This document shows, one piece after another, positions 9,058 through 19,291 of a DNA stretch of 64,000 nucleotides. This DNA comes from an uncultured Flavobacteriales bacterium (lineage in GTDB: Bacteria > Bacteroidota > Bacteroidia > Flavobacteriales_D > Parvicellaceae), in contig CAJWDP010000010.1 of NCBI GenBank assembly GCA_913030835.1, forward strand, positions 19,168-83,167. Direction: 5' to 3'. The notes beneath the pieces are model-generated. The model worked only from the letters and a program-made list of their open reading frames with translations, had not been told where the DNA came from and ran no database searches. The stretch's first letter is position 1. Each line of letters begins with the position of its first letter. Made by a program: the position numbers and the translations under genes.

Positions 9058-9591
9058 TTAAACTTCCCGCTCTTCAATTTCAATGATACCGGTTTCCTTG
9101 ATCATCGCTTGTAAATCCTTTTCGGAGAACTGGGTATTTTCATTTACCCTAACTTCCATTACAAATTTATCGTCAGTTGTTCTTGGATCCGGATTTCTCG
9201 CTGGCATTCCCGGCAAAGTCTTGTTCCTCAGAAGGTACGTAATGGCCATACCATGGGCTGCACAAAGTACCGTAAACTCAAAGACGATCGGTATAAAGGA
9301 TGGCAAGTTCTCAATCATAGAAAAGCTTGGTTTACCTCCAATATTCATGGGCCAGTCCTGTATCATGAAATATTTGATACCAAACAATGCCAACATTGTA
9401 CCTGTCAAGCCGTACAAAAATGCATTTATTCCTAAACGGGTATGTTTCACACCAATAATCGGATCGATTCCGTGTATTGGAAATGGCGAATACACATCCG
9501 CAACATGTACCCCTTTTCCGACAAGCTTTTTTGCTCCGTCCTTCAAGACGTCATCGTCATCGTACATCGCGTATATTACCTTATCTGCCAT
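9058..9591 (-). CDS. actD: Alternative complex III subunit ActD (DUF3341)
   Basis: 177-aa membrane subunit of alternative complex III. The family signature is visible near the N-terminus (YSPFPIHGIDPIIGVKHTRLG), then two transmembrane helices (about 55-75 and 98-118), a conserved NIGGKPSFSMIENLPSFIP link between them, and a short soluble C-terminus that ends in an acidic tail. It has no cofactor motif, as in known ActD proteins, and is thought to have a structural role beside ActC and ActF. Located 48 bases after actC and 36 before actE. Confidence 0.93.
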   Translation of the reverse strand: MADKVIYAMYDDDDVLKDGAKKLVGKGVHVADVYSPFPIHGIDPIIGVKHTRLGINAFLYGLTGTMLALFGIKYFMIQDWPMNIGGKPSFSMIENLPSFIPIVFEFTVLCAAHGMAITYLLRNKTLPGMPARNPDPRTTDDKFVMEVRVNENTQFSEKDLQAMIKETGIIEIEEREV

Positions 9592-9638
9592 ATTCTGTTA
9601 TTCTAATGTCTATTTCTTTTTTATTCAATTGCCAGAGT

Positions 9639-11072
9639 TTAATCGTGTTTCTCCTCAATTCCACCCTCATGCGCATGACTATCCCAATAACCTTCACCAT
9701 AACCAAAACCCTCTTTGTAATTCTCCCCTGAGGATTTCAATATCGACTTCAATTCATTTAGTGCAAGCACAGGGAAGAACCTTGCAAACAATAAGAATAA
9801 GAAGAAGAAAATACCGATTGTACCAATGAAAACTCCAATATCTACCCACGTCGGATGGAACATCGTCCATGAAGACGGAATAAAATCTCGATGTATAGAA
9901 GTAACGATAATAACAAATCGTTCAAACCACATTCCGATGTTTACAACAAGTGAAAGAACAAAGGTAAAGGCCAAGTTTCTTCTAAGCTTTTTGATCCAAA
10001 ACAGTTGAGGTGAAATGACGTTACAGGTCATCATACTCCAATACGACCACCAATACGGACCAGTCGCACGGTTTATGAAGGCATATGCCTCGTATTCAAC
10101 ACCTGAATACCAGCTTATGAATAGCTCCGTAATGTAAGCTACGCCCACGATTGAACCCGTTACAATAATTACGATATTCATGTATTCCACGTGTTTAACG
10201 TGGATGTAATTTTCCAGATGCATTGCCTTTCTCATGATGAGTAGTAGGGTCAATACCATAGCAAACCCGGAGAAAACTGCTCCTGAAACGAAATAAGGAG
10301 GGAATATGGTTGTGTGCCATCCCGGAACAATAGAAGTTGCAAAGTCCATGGATACAATAGAGTGAACTGAAAACACCAGTGGGGTAGCCAAACCGGCAAG
10401 AACTAATGATACAATTTCAAACCGATTCCATGCTTTTGCGTTTCCTGTCCATCCGAAAGATAGAATGGAATATACCTTCTTTGTCAGTGGTCTTGTTACT
10501 CGATCTCTGATTGTTGCAAAATCCGGAATTAATCCTATGTACCAGAAGACAAGTGAAACTGAAAAGTACGTAGAGATTGCAAAAACGTCCCAAAGCAGCG
10601 GAGAGTTAAAGTTTACCCATAGTGATCCAAATTGGTTGGGAAGCGGAAGCACCCAGTAAGATACCCAAATTCTACCCATGTGAATTCCCGGGAAAACGGC
10701 AGCCATCATTACGGCAAAAATTGTCATCGCCTCCGCAGATCGGTTAATTGCCATTCTCCATTTCTGTCTAAAAAGCAAAAGAACAGCGGATATCAATGTA
10801 CCTGCGTGTCCAATACCAACCCACCAAACGAAGTTGGTAATGTCCCAAGCCCATCCTACGGTCTTGTTCAAACCCCATGTCCCAATTCCAGTGCCGAGCA
10901 GATATAGAATACAACCTATACCCCATAAGGCAACAAGACCTGTTATGGTAACCAATAAATACCAAGTCTTAGGAGCATCATTCTCAATCGGCTTACACAC
11001 ATCTTCAGTGATGTCGTGGTACGACTTATCTCCTAAAATTAACGGTTCTCTGATCGATGCTTCTTTATGCAT
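9639..11072 (-). CDS. actC: Alternative complex III quinol-binding membrane subunit ActC (NrfD/PsrC-like)
   Basis: 477-aa polytopic NrfD-family protein with about ten helices. It is expected to bind menaquinol at the periplasmic side next to the Fe-S subunit ActB and may contribute to proton translocation. Family-typical segments include WWVGIGHAGTLISAVLLL, FPGIHMGRIWVSYWVLP, VHSIVSMDFATSIVPGWH and WFERFVIIVTSIHRDF. The C-terminal tail is rich in His and acidic residues (DSHAHEGGIEEKHD). It begins 26 bases after actB and forms part of the same transcript. Confidence 0.95.
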   Translation of the reverse strand: MHKEASIREPLILGDKSYHDITEDVCKPIENDAPKTWYLLVTITGLVALWGIGCILYLLGTGIGTWGLNKTVGWAWDITNFVWWVGIGHAGTLISAVLLLFRQKWRMAINRSAEAMTIFAVMMAAVFPGIHMGRIWVSYWVLPLPNQFGSLWVNFNSPLLWDVFAISTYFSVSLVFWYIGLIPDFATIRDRVTRPLTKKVYSILSFGWTGNAKAWNRFEIVSLVLAGLATPLVFSVHSIVSMDFATSIVPGWHTTIFPPYFVSGAVFSGFAMVLTLLLIMRKAMHLENYIHVKHVEYMNIVIIVTGSIVGVAYITELFISWYSGVEYEAYAFINRATGPYWWSYWSMMTCNVISPQLFWIKKLRRNLAFTFVLSLVVNIGMWFERFVIIVTSIHRDFIPSSWTMFHPTWVDIGVFIGTIGIFFFLFLLFARFFPVLALNELKSILKSSGENYKEGFGYGEGYWDSHAHEGGIEEKHD

Positions 11073-11097
11073 TCTTATCGTGTTTTAAACTTCTTTT

Positions 11098-14000
11098 TTA
11101 ATGTGCATCATGTTCTTCTTCATGGCCACTTTCATGTCCATCTTCAACCACAGCAACATCTTCTTCTACATTTCTTACCTTAACCTTGTACCAAACATTT
11201 GGTTTAACGCCAATCTCCTCAAGAGACTGGTATGCTCTATCCGACTCAGCACTTTTTCGAATTGCAGATTCATTGTCATTCCAATCTCCAAATGTAATCG
11301 CATTCACCGGGCAAGAGTCAGCACAAGCTGTTGTCACATCTCCATCCTGAACAGGTCTACCTGCTTTCTTCGCTACGAGCTTACCTTCTTGGATCTTTTG
11401 AACACAGAAACTACACTTCTCCATTACCCCTCTTGATCTCACTACCACATCCGGGTTAAGGACCATCCTTCCAATTTCCTGTTGAGCAGGGTTGTTCTCA
11501 TTAAATTTCTTATATCCTTGGTAGTTGAACCAATTGAAACGTCTTACTTTATAAGGACAGTTGTTCGCACAGTATCTTGTTCCAATACATCTATTGTACG
11601 TCATTTGATTCAATCCCTCATTGGAGTGTGTTGTCGCAGCTACTGGGCAAACCGTTTCACAAGGAGCATGGTTACAATGCTGACACATCATCGGCATGTA
11701 AACGACAGATGGACTTGCTTCTGAGATTTCCATCTTGTGATAATCGAATGTATTCGTTGTTGGGTCTTTCTCCCAAGCATTTCGATCATCGTCACCTACA
11801 GAAGAGAAGTATCTGTCAATCCTTAGCCAATGCATATCTCGTGATCTTCTTATCTCATCTTTTCCTACAACGGGAACGTTGTTTTCTGCAACACATGACA
11901 CCAAGCAAGATCCGCATCCAATACAAGAAGACAAATCAACGGACATTCCCCATCTGTGACCCACATTTTCCACCGGATGAGCATCCCATAAATCTGCTTC
12001 CCCTACAGGCACTTCCTGATGCTTACCATCTTTAATTACTGACAATTTAAATGGCGGGTTGTAGGTTTCCGAATCAGCTGTAAGATAAGTCGCCAAGCTA
12101 GTTTCCCGAACAACCGACTCTCTGCCCATCACTGTGTGGTGGGTCTGTGAGCAAGCTAATGGATACGTTTCTGTTGTTGCTTCAACTGAAACACCAATCC
12201 CAGCCAAGCAAGAGTTCCCATTTTGCCATCCCCTTAATGCAAATGCATTTTGGCCAATCGCAACTAAATTTCCTGAATCGTCAGTTTCATAACCACCATA
12301 CTTTCCGGTATAATAAGCTGCTTTACCTATTACAGGTTCAGTGCCTCCATGTGCTCCTCTACCATATCCCATTGCAATTCCGATGGTACCAGAAGCCTGT
12401 CCCGGCATCGGAAAAACTGGAAGTTTTAAACTTTTTTCGCCAACGGTAACCGATACGACCTTAGCTGGAGACTCCTGGCCAATATACAAGGAGTTCCATG
12501 CCCCGTAATCCGAAATTTCATCCGCATTATTTGCTTTGGCCTCTTCAGAAAGTCCACCTGGGAACATTCTTAGAACATCAGCCGGGGCCATAGTGACATA
12601 ATTGTCCCAAGAAACCTTTGAAAGCGGATCCGGCATTTCCTGAAGCCAAGGATTTGCAGAATCTTTTCCAGTTCCAATTCCGGCTTTTTGATAAATGACC
12701 AGCTCCATTTCCTGAGGCTCAATGTCCGTGGCTTTAGAAACTGCCTGTTGAATATTTCCTGCAAACGATTGCGCGGCTGGCACCTCTTCTTTCACATCCA
12801 AAGATCCGTTGTGCACTGCCCAATTCCAAAATTCTGCAACGGTAGTATATTCTGTTTGCTTTGCAAATAGATTGCCTGCCCAATTCTCCGCGATATAGTC
12901 GTAGACAACTGTACTGTCTTTTGAGCTACTTCTAGCTGCTTCTCCAGCCCAAACCAAGAGCGACTCCTGAGCTTGTCGCGTATCGTATAAAGGTCTAATC
13001 ACAGGCTGCGCCAAACTGTAGTGACCTGTTTTCGGATTGAAATCGTTCCAAGACTCCAAGTAATGATTGTCCGGACAAATATAACCGCACGCACTTGCCG
13101 TTTCATCGTCATACTGTGCAAAAGATACTGACAATTCACATGCTTCAATTGCAGTTCTCCACTGTTCACCATTCTCCATGAAATAAACAGGATTGGTGTC
13201 GTAGAAAATCACTGCATCTACCGAACCGGACGTTAGTTCGTCCTCTAATTTTTTTATCTCGTCATCGTTCGTTTTTCCCATTCCTATATTAATGGAATGA
13301 TCAATTGTTTTACCGTAGCTCCCAAGGTGGTTGTTGATTGCGTTTACCACCATTTGAATATTCGTGTCATTTGATCCCGACACTACCAACGATGCTCCTC
13401 CAGCTGCAGTTAGTTCTTCACCAACTTTCTGGCAGTAAGCCGCCAAATTTTCCGGCGCTGCCTGACCACCTCCTCCGATGGCATGCAAAATACCGGCTGC
13501 GACGACTCCCTCCTCCGAGGGCTTAATTCTAACTCTCTGATCAGCGTTAGAGCCAGTTTGAGACATAATGGATTCAAACTGCCAATGTTTGGACATCCAA
13601 CCACTTTCCGGTTTTCGGGTTTTTCCATATTGGCCTACATATTCTGTTGACATCAACCAACCATTGAGGAAATCACATCCTATACCGACAATTACTTTCG
13701 CGTTTGAAAAATTATAGTCAGGAATAAAATCTGAACCAAAACACTCCTGATTGGCTTTCCTGATTCCGCTGTAAGAAACTTCATCCAGCGTTACATGTTT
13801 AACATCTGCAGATACATTCGATTCAGCAGTTGTGGTTTCTGTTTCTTGAGGTACTTCTCCTGCAACCGGGTCAGAAGCTACAGCTTCAACCGAACCACCA
13901 TATTTGTTTACAAATGCACTTATAGCTGAATTTGTAGATGGTGAGATTACGCTGCTCGTAACCAATCGAATCTTACCTCCTCTTTCCGCAATACTCTCTA

Positions 14001-14526
14001 GCTTTGAACCGATCTCTGCATCCACATCGCTCCAAGAAACAGGTAAACATCCTCCATCGGAATGGCGATGAGCTCCTTTCAATCTGGCCTCATTGTACAA
14101 CGACAAGACCGATCCAATCATTCTGGGAGTTGCTGCCCCACGATTGATTCCAAATGAGCTATTTCCCTTTACTAAAATGGGTCTTCCTTCTCTTGTTTTC
14201 ACCAAGATGGAGCCGTAATCGTTTCCATCGTAGAAGGTGGAAGCATACCAGTTTGCAATCCCCGGAGTAATCTCTTCCGGTTTGTTTACATAAGGAATGG
14301 CTTTAATTACCGGCTTCTCACAAGCTGCCAATGATGCCGCTGCGACGCTAAAGCCTAAAAACTTCAGAAAATCTCTTCTGTCCGTAGTGAACCCACTGAC
14401 TTCTTTACTACCGACAAACTCTTCTACCGATAGTTCAGCAGGAAATTCGTTGTTTTTTTTCTCAACAAATTCAGGACTCTCAGTCAGTTCGTCAAATCCC
14501 TTCCAATATTTTTTGTTTGTTGCCAT
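11098..14526 (-). CDS. actB: Alternative complex III Fe-S subunit ActB (molybdopterin-oxidoreductase-like)
   Basis: 1142-aa periplasmic electron-transfer subunit. Residues about 50-72 hold a twin-arginine signal (TDRRDFLKFLGFSVAAASLAAC) that ends in a lipobox-like AAC, so Tat export of a folded, possibly lipidated protein is expected. The large central part is the molybdopterin-oxidoreductase-like domain, which carries no molybdenum cofactor in characterised ActB proteins. The C-terminal 300 residues are a ferredoxin-like domain with four cysteine groups: CIGCGSCLVSC, CQHCNHAPCETVCP, CIGTRYCANNCPY and CSFCVQKI with ACADSCPV, consistent with three 4Fe-4S and one 3Fe-4S cluster. The tail is His/Glu-rich (HESGHEEEHDAH). 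No frameshift seen. Confidence 0.96.
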   Translation of the reverse strand: MATNKKYWKGFDELTESPEFVEKKNNEFPAELSVEEFVGSKEVSGFTTDRRDFLKFLGFSVAAASLAACEKPVIKAIPYVNKPEEITPGIANWYASTFYDGNDYGSILVKTREGRPILVKGNSSFGINRGAATPRMIGSVLSLYNEARLKGAHRHSDGGCLPVSWSDVDAEIGSKLESIAERGGKIRLVTSSVISPSTNSAISAFVNKYGGSVEAVASDPVAGEVPQETETTTAESNVSADVKHVTLDEVSYSGIRKANQECFGSDFIPDYNFSNAKVIVGIGCDFLNGWLMSTEYVGQYGKTRKPESGWMSKHWQFESIMSQTGSNADQRVRIKPSEEGVVAAGILHAIGGGGQAAPENLAAYCQKVGEELTAAGGASLVVSGSNDTNIQMVVNAINNHLGSYGKTIDHSINIGMGKTNDDEIKKLEDELTSGSVDAVIFYDTNPVYFMENGEQWRTAIEACELSVSFAQYDDETASACGYICPDNHYLESWNDFNPKTGHYSLAQPVIRPLYDTRQAQESLLVWAGEAARSSSKDSTVVYDYIAENWAGNLFAKQTEYTTVAEFWNWAVHNGSLDVKEEVPAAQSFAGNIQQAVSKATDIEPQEMELVIYQKAGIGTGKDSANPWLQEMPDPLSKVSWDNYVTMAPADVLRMFPGGLSEEAKANNADEISDYGAWNSLYIGQESPAKVVSVTVGEKSLKLPVFPMPGQASGTIGIAMGYGRGAHGGTEPVIGKAAYYTGKYGGYETDDSGNLVAIGQNAFALRGWQNGNSCLAGIGVSVEATTETYPLACSQTHHTVMGRESVVRETSLATYLTADSETYNPPFKLSVIKDGKHQEVPVGEADLWDAHPVENVGHRWGMSVDLSSCIGCGSCLVSCVAENNVPVVGKDEIRRSRDMHWLRIDRYFSSVGDDDRNAWEKDPTTNTFDYHKMEISEASPSVVYMPMMCQHCNHAPCETVCPVAATTHSNEGLNQMTYNRCIGTRYCANNCPYKVRRFNWFNYQGYKKFNENNPAQQEIGRMVLNPDVVVRSRGVMEKCSFCVQKIQEGKLVAKKAGRPVQDGDVTTACADSCPVNAITFGDWNDNESAIRKSAESDRAYQSLEEIGVKPNVWYKVKVRNVEEDVAVVEDGHESGHEEEHDAH

Positions 14527-14546
14527 GGTCTACTCTTCCAAATAGA

Positions 14547-15893
14547 TTAATAGTGACACTTCGCACATTCCCAACCTCCAAGTTCTTTAACGGTAATCGT
14601 ACCGTCTTCACCTTTGAACTTTTTCAATAGTTCGGGATTGTTTTTCAGTCGTTTGTGAATTTCATCATAATAAGAGTCTTTCTCAGCTCCTAATACATTT
14701 ACTCCGGTCACATTGTGACACTCAATACACCAACCCATAGTCAACACAGGCTTGGTCAGTTTAGTTGTTCCCTCCAGTTTATTGATTTCTTCAACCGAAG
14801 CGACTTTACCACCATTGTATGTTTGAACATCTCCGTGGCACTGAATACAATCTATGCCTCCCACTTTTACGTGTTGTGAGTGATTGAAATAAACATGATC
14901 CGGTAGGTTGTGCACCTTGTTCCAAGCAATTGGACCAGTACTTAATGAATCGTAATAAGCATTATCGTCTACACTATATCCTGCAGCACTGTGAATTTTA
15001 CCGATCTCTTCTCCTTTGAAGTATGTACCCTCCTGAATGCTTCTGTGGCAATTCATACATATGTTCACCGAAGGTATTCCAGCGCTTTTCGATTTCTCAA
15101 CGCTGCTGTGACAGTATTTACAGTCAATCTCATGTTTACAGGCATGAACAATGTGAGAGAATTTAATCGGCTGAGAGGGCTCATACCCTTCTACCACATC
15201 GATTTGTGCAGCTCGCCACCCAAGATCTGATAGCGCTATGAGCAAAACAACCACACCGAACAGACTCACCCAAACTTTATTTCGCCACAACCAGTCTTTT
15301 GTGATTTCCATGTACGTATGATCATCATCCGTTTGAAAATCATCAGAGGTTTCTTTTAATCTTCGGTTAACACCAGCCAATCCGAAAATCACGACGGCCA
15401 AAATGATCGCAATTGCCAGGAGCCACTTCCACTTCCCACTACTTTCCTTTTCTTCTATCAAATAAGGTGTTGGACAGCCATCATCTCCAGCTACTTTTTC
15501 CGGCTCCGTAAATGCCTCGACGTATGCAAATATGTTGTCTATCTCCTGATCGTTAACCGCCTGTGGGGTCATTGCACTAGGGTCGTACGACTCCAACTCC
15601 TTTGCTCTGGCAGACTCCCCCGAGCTAATCAATGCTCCGGCGTTCTTTACCCATCTATATAAATTTTCCGATTCTCCAGCATCCGCCCAACGCTGAACAG
15701 CGCCTTTCAAAGCAGGACCCGTCTGACGTTTTAAGGGATGGTGACAAGAGGCACAGTTGTTCTTAAACAGAGCTTCTCCAGCTTCCGCATCACCCTGAGC
15801 AAACGAGTTCAATGACCCAAAGAAAATTGTTAAAATTATTAGGGCTTGTAAGGCCCAGCTACCTATAAAAGGTGTACGAGTGTCCAATTTCAT
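14547..15893 (-). CDS. actA: Alternative complex III multiheme cytochrome c subunit ActA
   Basis: First gene of the act-cta operon. 448 aa with six CXXCH motifs: CASCH near residue 50, then CKYCH, CMNCH, CIQCH, CIECH and CAKCH, the last one residue from the C-terminus. The layout is a signal peptide, an N-terminal mono-heme cytochrome domain (GEALFKNNCASCHHP), a transmembrane helix near residues 160-175, a second helix near 205-225, and the penta-heme module. The classical ActA is penta-heme, so the N-terminal mono-heme domain is an addition, which I believe is widespread in Bacteroidota. It relays electrons from ActB toward ActE and the oxidase. Confidence 0.95.
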   Translation of the reverse strand: MKLDTRTPFIGSWALQALIILTIFFGSLNSFAQGDAEAGEALFKNNCASCHHPLKRQTGPALKGAVQRWADAGESENLYRWVKNAGALISSGESARAKELESYDPSAMTPQAVNDQEIDNIFAYVEAFTEPEKVAGDDGCPTPYLIEEKESSGKWKWLLAIAIILAVVIFGLAGVNRRLKETSDDFQTDDDHTYMEITKDWLWRNKVWVSLFGVVVLLIALSDLGWRAAQIDVVEGYEPSQPIKFSHIVHACKHEIDCKYCHSSVEKSKSAGIPSVNICMNCHRSIQEGTYFKGEEIGKIHSAAGYSVDDNAYYDSLSTGPIAWNKVHNLPDHVYFNHSQHVKVGGIDCIQCHGDVQTYNGGKVASVEEINKLEGTTKLTKPVLTMGWCIECHNVTGVNVLGAEKDSYYDEIHKRLKNNPELLKKFKGEDGTITVKELGGWECAKCHY

Positions 15894-15928
15894 CTTCCGT
15901 TCTTAAAGAATCCTCAACAATAACGGGA

Positions 15929-15936
15929 CAAAAATA
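15929..15936 (-). promoter_or_regulatory. -7-like element upstream of actA
   Basis: Minus-strand TATTTTTG matches TANNTTTG and lies 36 bases upstream of the actA start. I find no TTG at the usual distance further upstream, so it is only a candidate for the act-cta operon promoter. Confidence 0.35.
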
Positions 15937-15971
15937 AAAGAGACTTCCTATTAGAAGGACTAAATGTCATG

Positions 15972-15996
15972 AAATTGTAAGACACTTCTACAATTT
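15972..15996. repeat. Inverted repeat between divergent actA and SPOR gene
   Basis: AAATTGTA, nine-base spacer, TACAATTT: a perfect 8-bp dyad in the 237-base divergent intergenic region, 35 bases upstream of the actA -7-like element. There is no T-run, so an operator is more likely than a terminator. Purely sequence-based. Confidence 0.4.
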
Positions 15997-16081
15997 ATAA
16001 TGATTCTAAATAAGGGTTGAGGGAAATTCTTGAGTAAAGCACTGCTGAATTTCGTGCTATGTTGCAAACATATGGCATGAT

Positions 16082-16114
16082 TTGTGACCATTAATTATGA
16101 AATATTTACATTTG
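16082..16114 (+). promoter_or_regulatory. Bacteroidota-type promoter of the SPOR-domain gene
   Basis: TTG at 16082-16084, 22-base spacer, TACATTTG at 16107-16114; this fits TTG-N17-23-TANNTTTG. The expected transcription start is near 16121, ten bases before the ATG at 16131, giving a very short leader. Confidence 0.6.
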
Positions 16115-16130
16115 ACCAACGAACAGATTG

Positions 16131-16616
16131 ATGAAATTTCACATTACCCTATTTTTAATTTTTTCAGTCCTTACGGGGATGAGCCAAGAGCAGTGGACGC
16201 AGCCTAATCCAAATGACTCTATTGTGACTGATAGTATCCTGGTAAAACTAGACACCATACGAAGCTTACAAATGGCCTCACCCGGGAAAGTGACGATATA
16301 CAAAGACCCCAGGATCGATCAAGTTAATCAATTGGAAAGAGGAAACGTTCGTTTAACAAAAACGGGATATCGAGTTCAAATTCTCCTCAGTCAAAATAAG
16401 GAAGAGGTGAATTCACTTAAGGCCAAATTGATTAAAAAGCACGACGAGCACAATGTTTACGTCAACTGGCAACAACCTAATTTTAGTTTGAAGATCGGTG
16501 ATTTTTACACTCGCCAGCAAGCTGTGGAATTCAAATACGAAGTTTCAAAAGAGTTTCCTGCCGCCATTGTTGTTAAGGACAATATTGAATTGCCAAAACT
16601 GATCACGAATCAATAA
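16131..16616 (+). CDS. SPOR-domain protein (peptidoglycan-binding, exported)
   Basis: 161 aa with a signal peptide (MKFHITLFLIFSVLTGMSQ). Residues about 80-150 form a SPOR domain: GYRVQILLSQNKEEVNSLKA, then PNFSLKIGDFYTRQQAVEF. SPOR domains bind glycan strands stripped of stem peptides, so a periplasmic or envelope role near sites of wall turnover or division is likely. A TTG precedes the ATG directly; the ATG is the better start because the signal peptide begins there. It is divergent from the respiratory operon and convergent with infB. Confidence 0.85.
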   Translation: MKFHITLFLIFSVLTGMSQEQWTQPNPNDSIVTDSILVKLDTIRSLQMASPGKVTIYKDPRIDQVNQLERGNVRLTKTGYRVQILLSQNKEEVNSLKAKLIKKHDEHNVYVNWQQPNFSLKIGDFYTRQQAVEFKYEVSKEFPAAIVVKDNIELPKLITNQ

Positions 16617-16644
16617 AATAACAGATTACTCTGGGCGGAAAGAA

Positions 16645-19209
16645 TTACAGCTTTCTTGCTACTTCCACTTCTTCGAAGGCTTCAACTATATCTCCCACCT
16701 TGATGTCGTTGTACTTCTCGATATTTAAACCGCACTCATACCCATTTTTCACCTCCTTCACATCGTCTTTGAACCGTTTCAAGGACCCTAATGTACCGGT
16801 GTATATTACGATACCTTCTCTAATCAGTCTTATCTGCGAATTTCGGCTGATGGTTCCTTCCGTCACAAAACAGCCAGCAATTGTTCCCACTTTAGAGATC
16901 TTGAACGTTTCCCGAACTTCGACAGATCCCGTTATACTCTCCTCGATATCTGGAGACAGCATTCCTTCCATGGCATCTTTGATTTCCTCAATGGCCTTGT
17001 AGATGACTGAATACAGTCGAATATCGATTTCCTCTTTCTCGGCCAATTTTCGAGCCTGCAGTGAAGGTCGCACCTGAAAGCCTAGAATAATCGCATCCGA
17101 AGCCGTAGCTAGTAGAACATCCGACTCTGAAATTTGCCCGATTGCCTTGTGAATTATGTTTACCTGTATCTCTTCCGTGCTTAGTTTAATCAACGAGTCA
17201 GAAAGAGCCTCAATGGAACCATCCACATCACCTTTCACGATCAAATTAAGCTCTTTGAAATCTCCAATTGCAAGACGTCTTCCAATTTCATCCAACGTAA
17301 TGTGTTTGGTTGTTCTTATACCTTGCTCTCGTTGCAGCTGCTGCCTTCTTGTTGCTATTCCTTTGGCTTCTTTTTCATCGTCCATAACATTGAATCGATC
17401 ACCAGCTGCTGATGGGCCATGCATTCCCAGAATTGATACTGGATAGGATGGTAGCACTTCTTTCACAGACTCACCTTTTTCGTTGTGCATCGCCTTTACT
17501 TTGCCCATCTGCGTACCTGCTACCAATACATCTCCTATATTCAGGGTTCCTGCTTCGACTAACAACGTTGTAACATAGCCACGCCCTTTATCTAGTGTAG
17601 ATTCGATCACAGTACCTACAGCTTTCTTATCCGGATTGGCCTTCAGCTCTAGCATTTCAGCTTCCAGGAGCACCTTTTCAAGAAGATCTTCAACTCCTTT
17701 TCCCGTTTTCGCGGAAACTTCTTGGCTTTGGTATTTTCCACCCCAGTCTTCAACCAAGATATTCATTGCCGATAACTGTTCCCTTATTTTATCGGGGTTG
17801 GCCTCTTCCCTATCGCATTTGTTGAATGCAAATACCATGGGAACTCCCGCTGCCTGCGCGTGATTTATCGCTTCTTTGGTTTGTGGCATCACCTCATCAT
17901 CTGCAGCGATGATGATAATCGCCACATCCGTTACCTGTGCACCACGAGCTCTCATTGCAGTAAATGCTTCGTGACCCGGTGTATCCAAAAACGTGATTCT
18001 TCTTCCTGACTCTCCCTGCACATTATATGCTCCAATATGCTGAGTTATACCTCCTGCTTCCCCCTCCGTAACCTTTGCATCCCGAATGAAGTCAAGTAAA
18101 GATGTTTTTCCGTGGTCAACGTGACCCATAACCGTTACAATCGGCCACCTTGGCTTCAAATCTTCCGCGTCGTCTTGTTCTTCTTCAATGGTTTCTTGTA
18201 CGTCTGCGCCAACAAATTCAACAGTGTATCCAAACTCTTCCGCCACCATAGTCAGCGTTTCCGCATCAAGACGCTGATTAATCGACGCAAAAATTCCGAT
18301 CGACATGAGTGTAGAAATTATGTCAGTAGGATTTTTATCCATCATGGTAGCAAGCTCAGATACTGTAACAAATTCCGTTACTTTCAGAACCATGTCCTCT
18401 GACTGCTGGAGCATCATTTCTTCCTCTCGCTTTTCTGCGTGAGCATCCCTCTTTGCTCTTCTTTGCTTTACCGCCTTGGATTTTCCTTTTCCGCTCAGAC
18501 GCGCTAACGTGTCTTTTATTTCTTTTTGAATTTCTTCCTGAGAAACTTCGTTTTTCTGCTGATCTTTTCTACCTGTCTTTCGGGCCTGCTTTGCAACGTT
18601 CGCACCAGTCTTTTCTATATTGACCTTCTTGATGCGTTTTCTTTTTCGCTTTTGTGCATCTTTACCGGCAGACGATTTTTCTTTTTCTTTCGGAAGCTCA
18701 ATTTTACCCAAAACCGTAGGGCCTGACAACTTTTCGGTTTGAGCCTTAATTGTCTCTACTTTTTCTTCTTCCTTAGGCTGCTCTTTCTCCTTCTTTTCAG
18801 CACTCTCTTCCTTCTTTTCAATTTCGGTTGGCTTTTCCTCTTTCTCTTTTTCACTTTTCGGAGCAGGGTCTACCTTGTCCAAATCAATTTTTCCTACCAC
18901 CGAGGGCCCAGTCAATTTTTCCTTTGGGGATATGGGTTTTTGCGCTTCTAATTGCGCTTCTTCTTCTGCACGATCTATGGTGATGGTCTTTCTTTCTTCG
19001 GCTTTCTGGCGGCTCGCTTCATCCGCTTTCACCTTCGCCCCTCTGTCCGCCTGAAACTCATCCAACAACAGCTCATAGATCTCCGCGTCCAATTTGGTGT
19101 TTGGACTTGTATCTATGTCTTTACCCTGTTCCGACAAGAAATCAACGATGGTACTTATACCAACATTCAATTCTTTCGCTACTTTACTTAACCTCTTTGG
19201 TGCTGCCAT
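16645..19209 (-). CDS. infB: Translation initiation factor IF-2
   Basis: GTPase that places initiator fMet-tRNA on the 30S subunit. 854 aa: a short N-terminal IF2_N segment ([20 protein letters not shown]), a long Lys/Glu-rich linker (about 60-270), a second IF2_N domain, then the G domain starting near residue 355 with G1 GHVDHGKT, G3 DTPGHE, G4 NKCD and G5 SAKTG, then domains II to IV. The length and the low-complexity linker are normal for the phylum. It is the last gene of rimP-nusA-infB and lies 82 bases after nusA. Confidence 0.98.
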   Translation of the reverse strand: MAAPKRLSKVAKELNVGISTIVDFLSEQGKDIDTSPNTKLDAEIYELLLDEFQADRGAKVKADEASRQKAEERKTITIDRAEEEAQLEAQKPISPKEKLTGPSVVGKIDLDKVDPAPKSEKEKEEKPTEIEKKEESAEKKEKEQPKEEEKVETIKAQTEKLSGPTVLGKIELPKEKEKSSAGKDAQKRKRKRIKKVNIEKTGANVAKQARKTGRKDQQKNEVSQEEIQKEIKDTLARLSGKGKSKAVKQRRAKRDAHAEKREEEMMLQQSEDMVLKVTEFVTVSELATMMDKNPTDIISTLMSIGIFASINQRLDAETLTMVAEEFGYTVEFVGADVQETIEEEQDDAEDLKPRWPIVTVMGHVDHGKTSLLDFIRDAKVTEGEAGGITQHIGAYNVQGESGRRITFLDTPGHEAFTAMRARGAQVTDVAIIIIAADDEVMPQTKEAINHAQAAGVPMVFAFNKCDREEANPDKIREQLSAMNILVEDWGGKYQSQEVSAKTGKGVEDLLEKVLLEAEMLELKANPDKKAVGTVIESTLDKGRGYVTTLLVEAGTLNIGDVLVAGTQMGKVKAMHNEKGESVKEVLPSYPVSILGMHGPSAAGDRFNVMDDEKEAKGIATRRQQLQREQGIRTTKHITLDEIGRRLAIGDFKELNLIVKGDVDGSIEALSDSLIKLSTEEIQVNIIHKAIGQISESDVLLATASDAIILGFQVRPSLQARKLAEKEEIDIRLYSVIYKAIEEIKDAMEGMLSPDIEESITGSVEVRETFKISKVGTIAGCFVTEGTISRNSQIRLIREGIVIYTGTLGSLKRFKDDVKEVKNGYECGLNIEKYNDIKVGDIVEAFEEVEVARKL

Positions 19210-19291
19210 AAATCGTTATTGTCGACTAAAATAATAATCCTAAAGTCAATTTTTATTGGTAAGTATATTAAGTTTATGGTTACCCATACAA

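Noticed and set aside
12147..12449. Antisense frame of about 100 aa inside actB
   Set aside because: Its composition (Leu/Gln/His/Ser-rich) is that of a reading-frame shadow of actB; actB is unquestioned.
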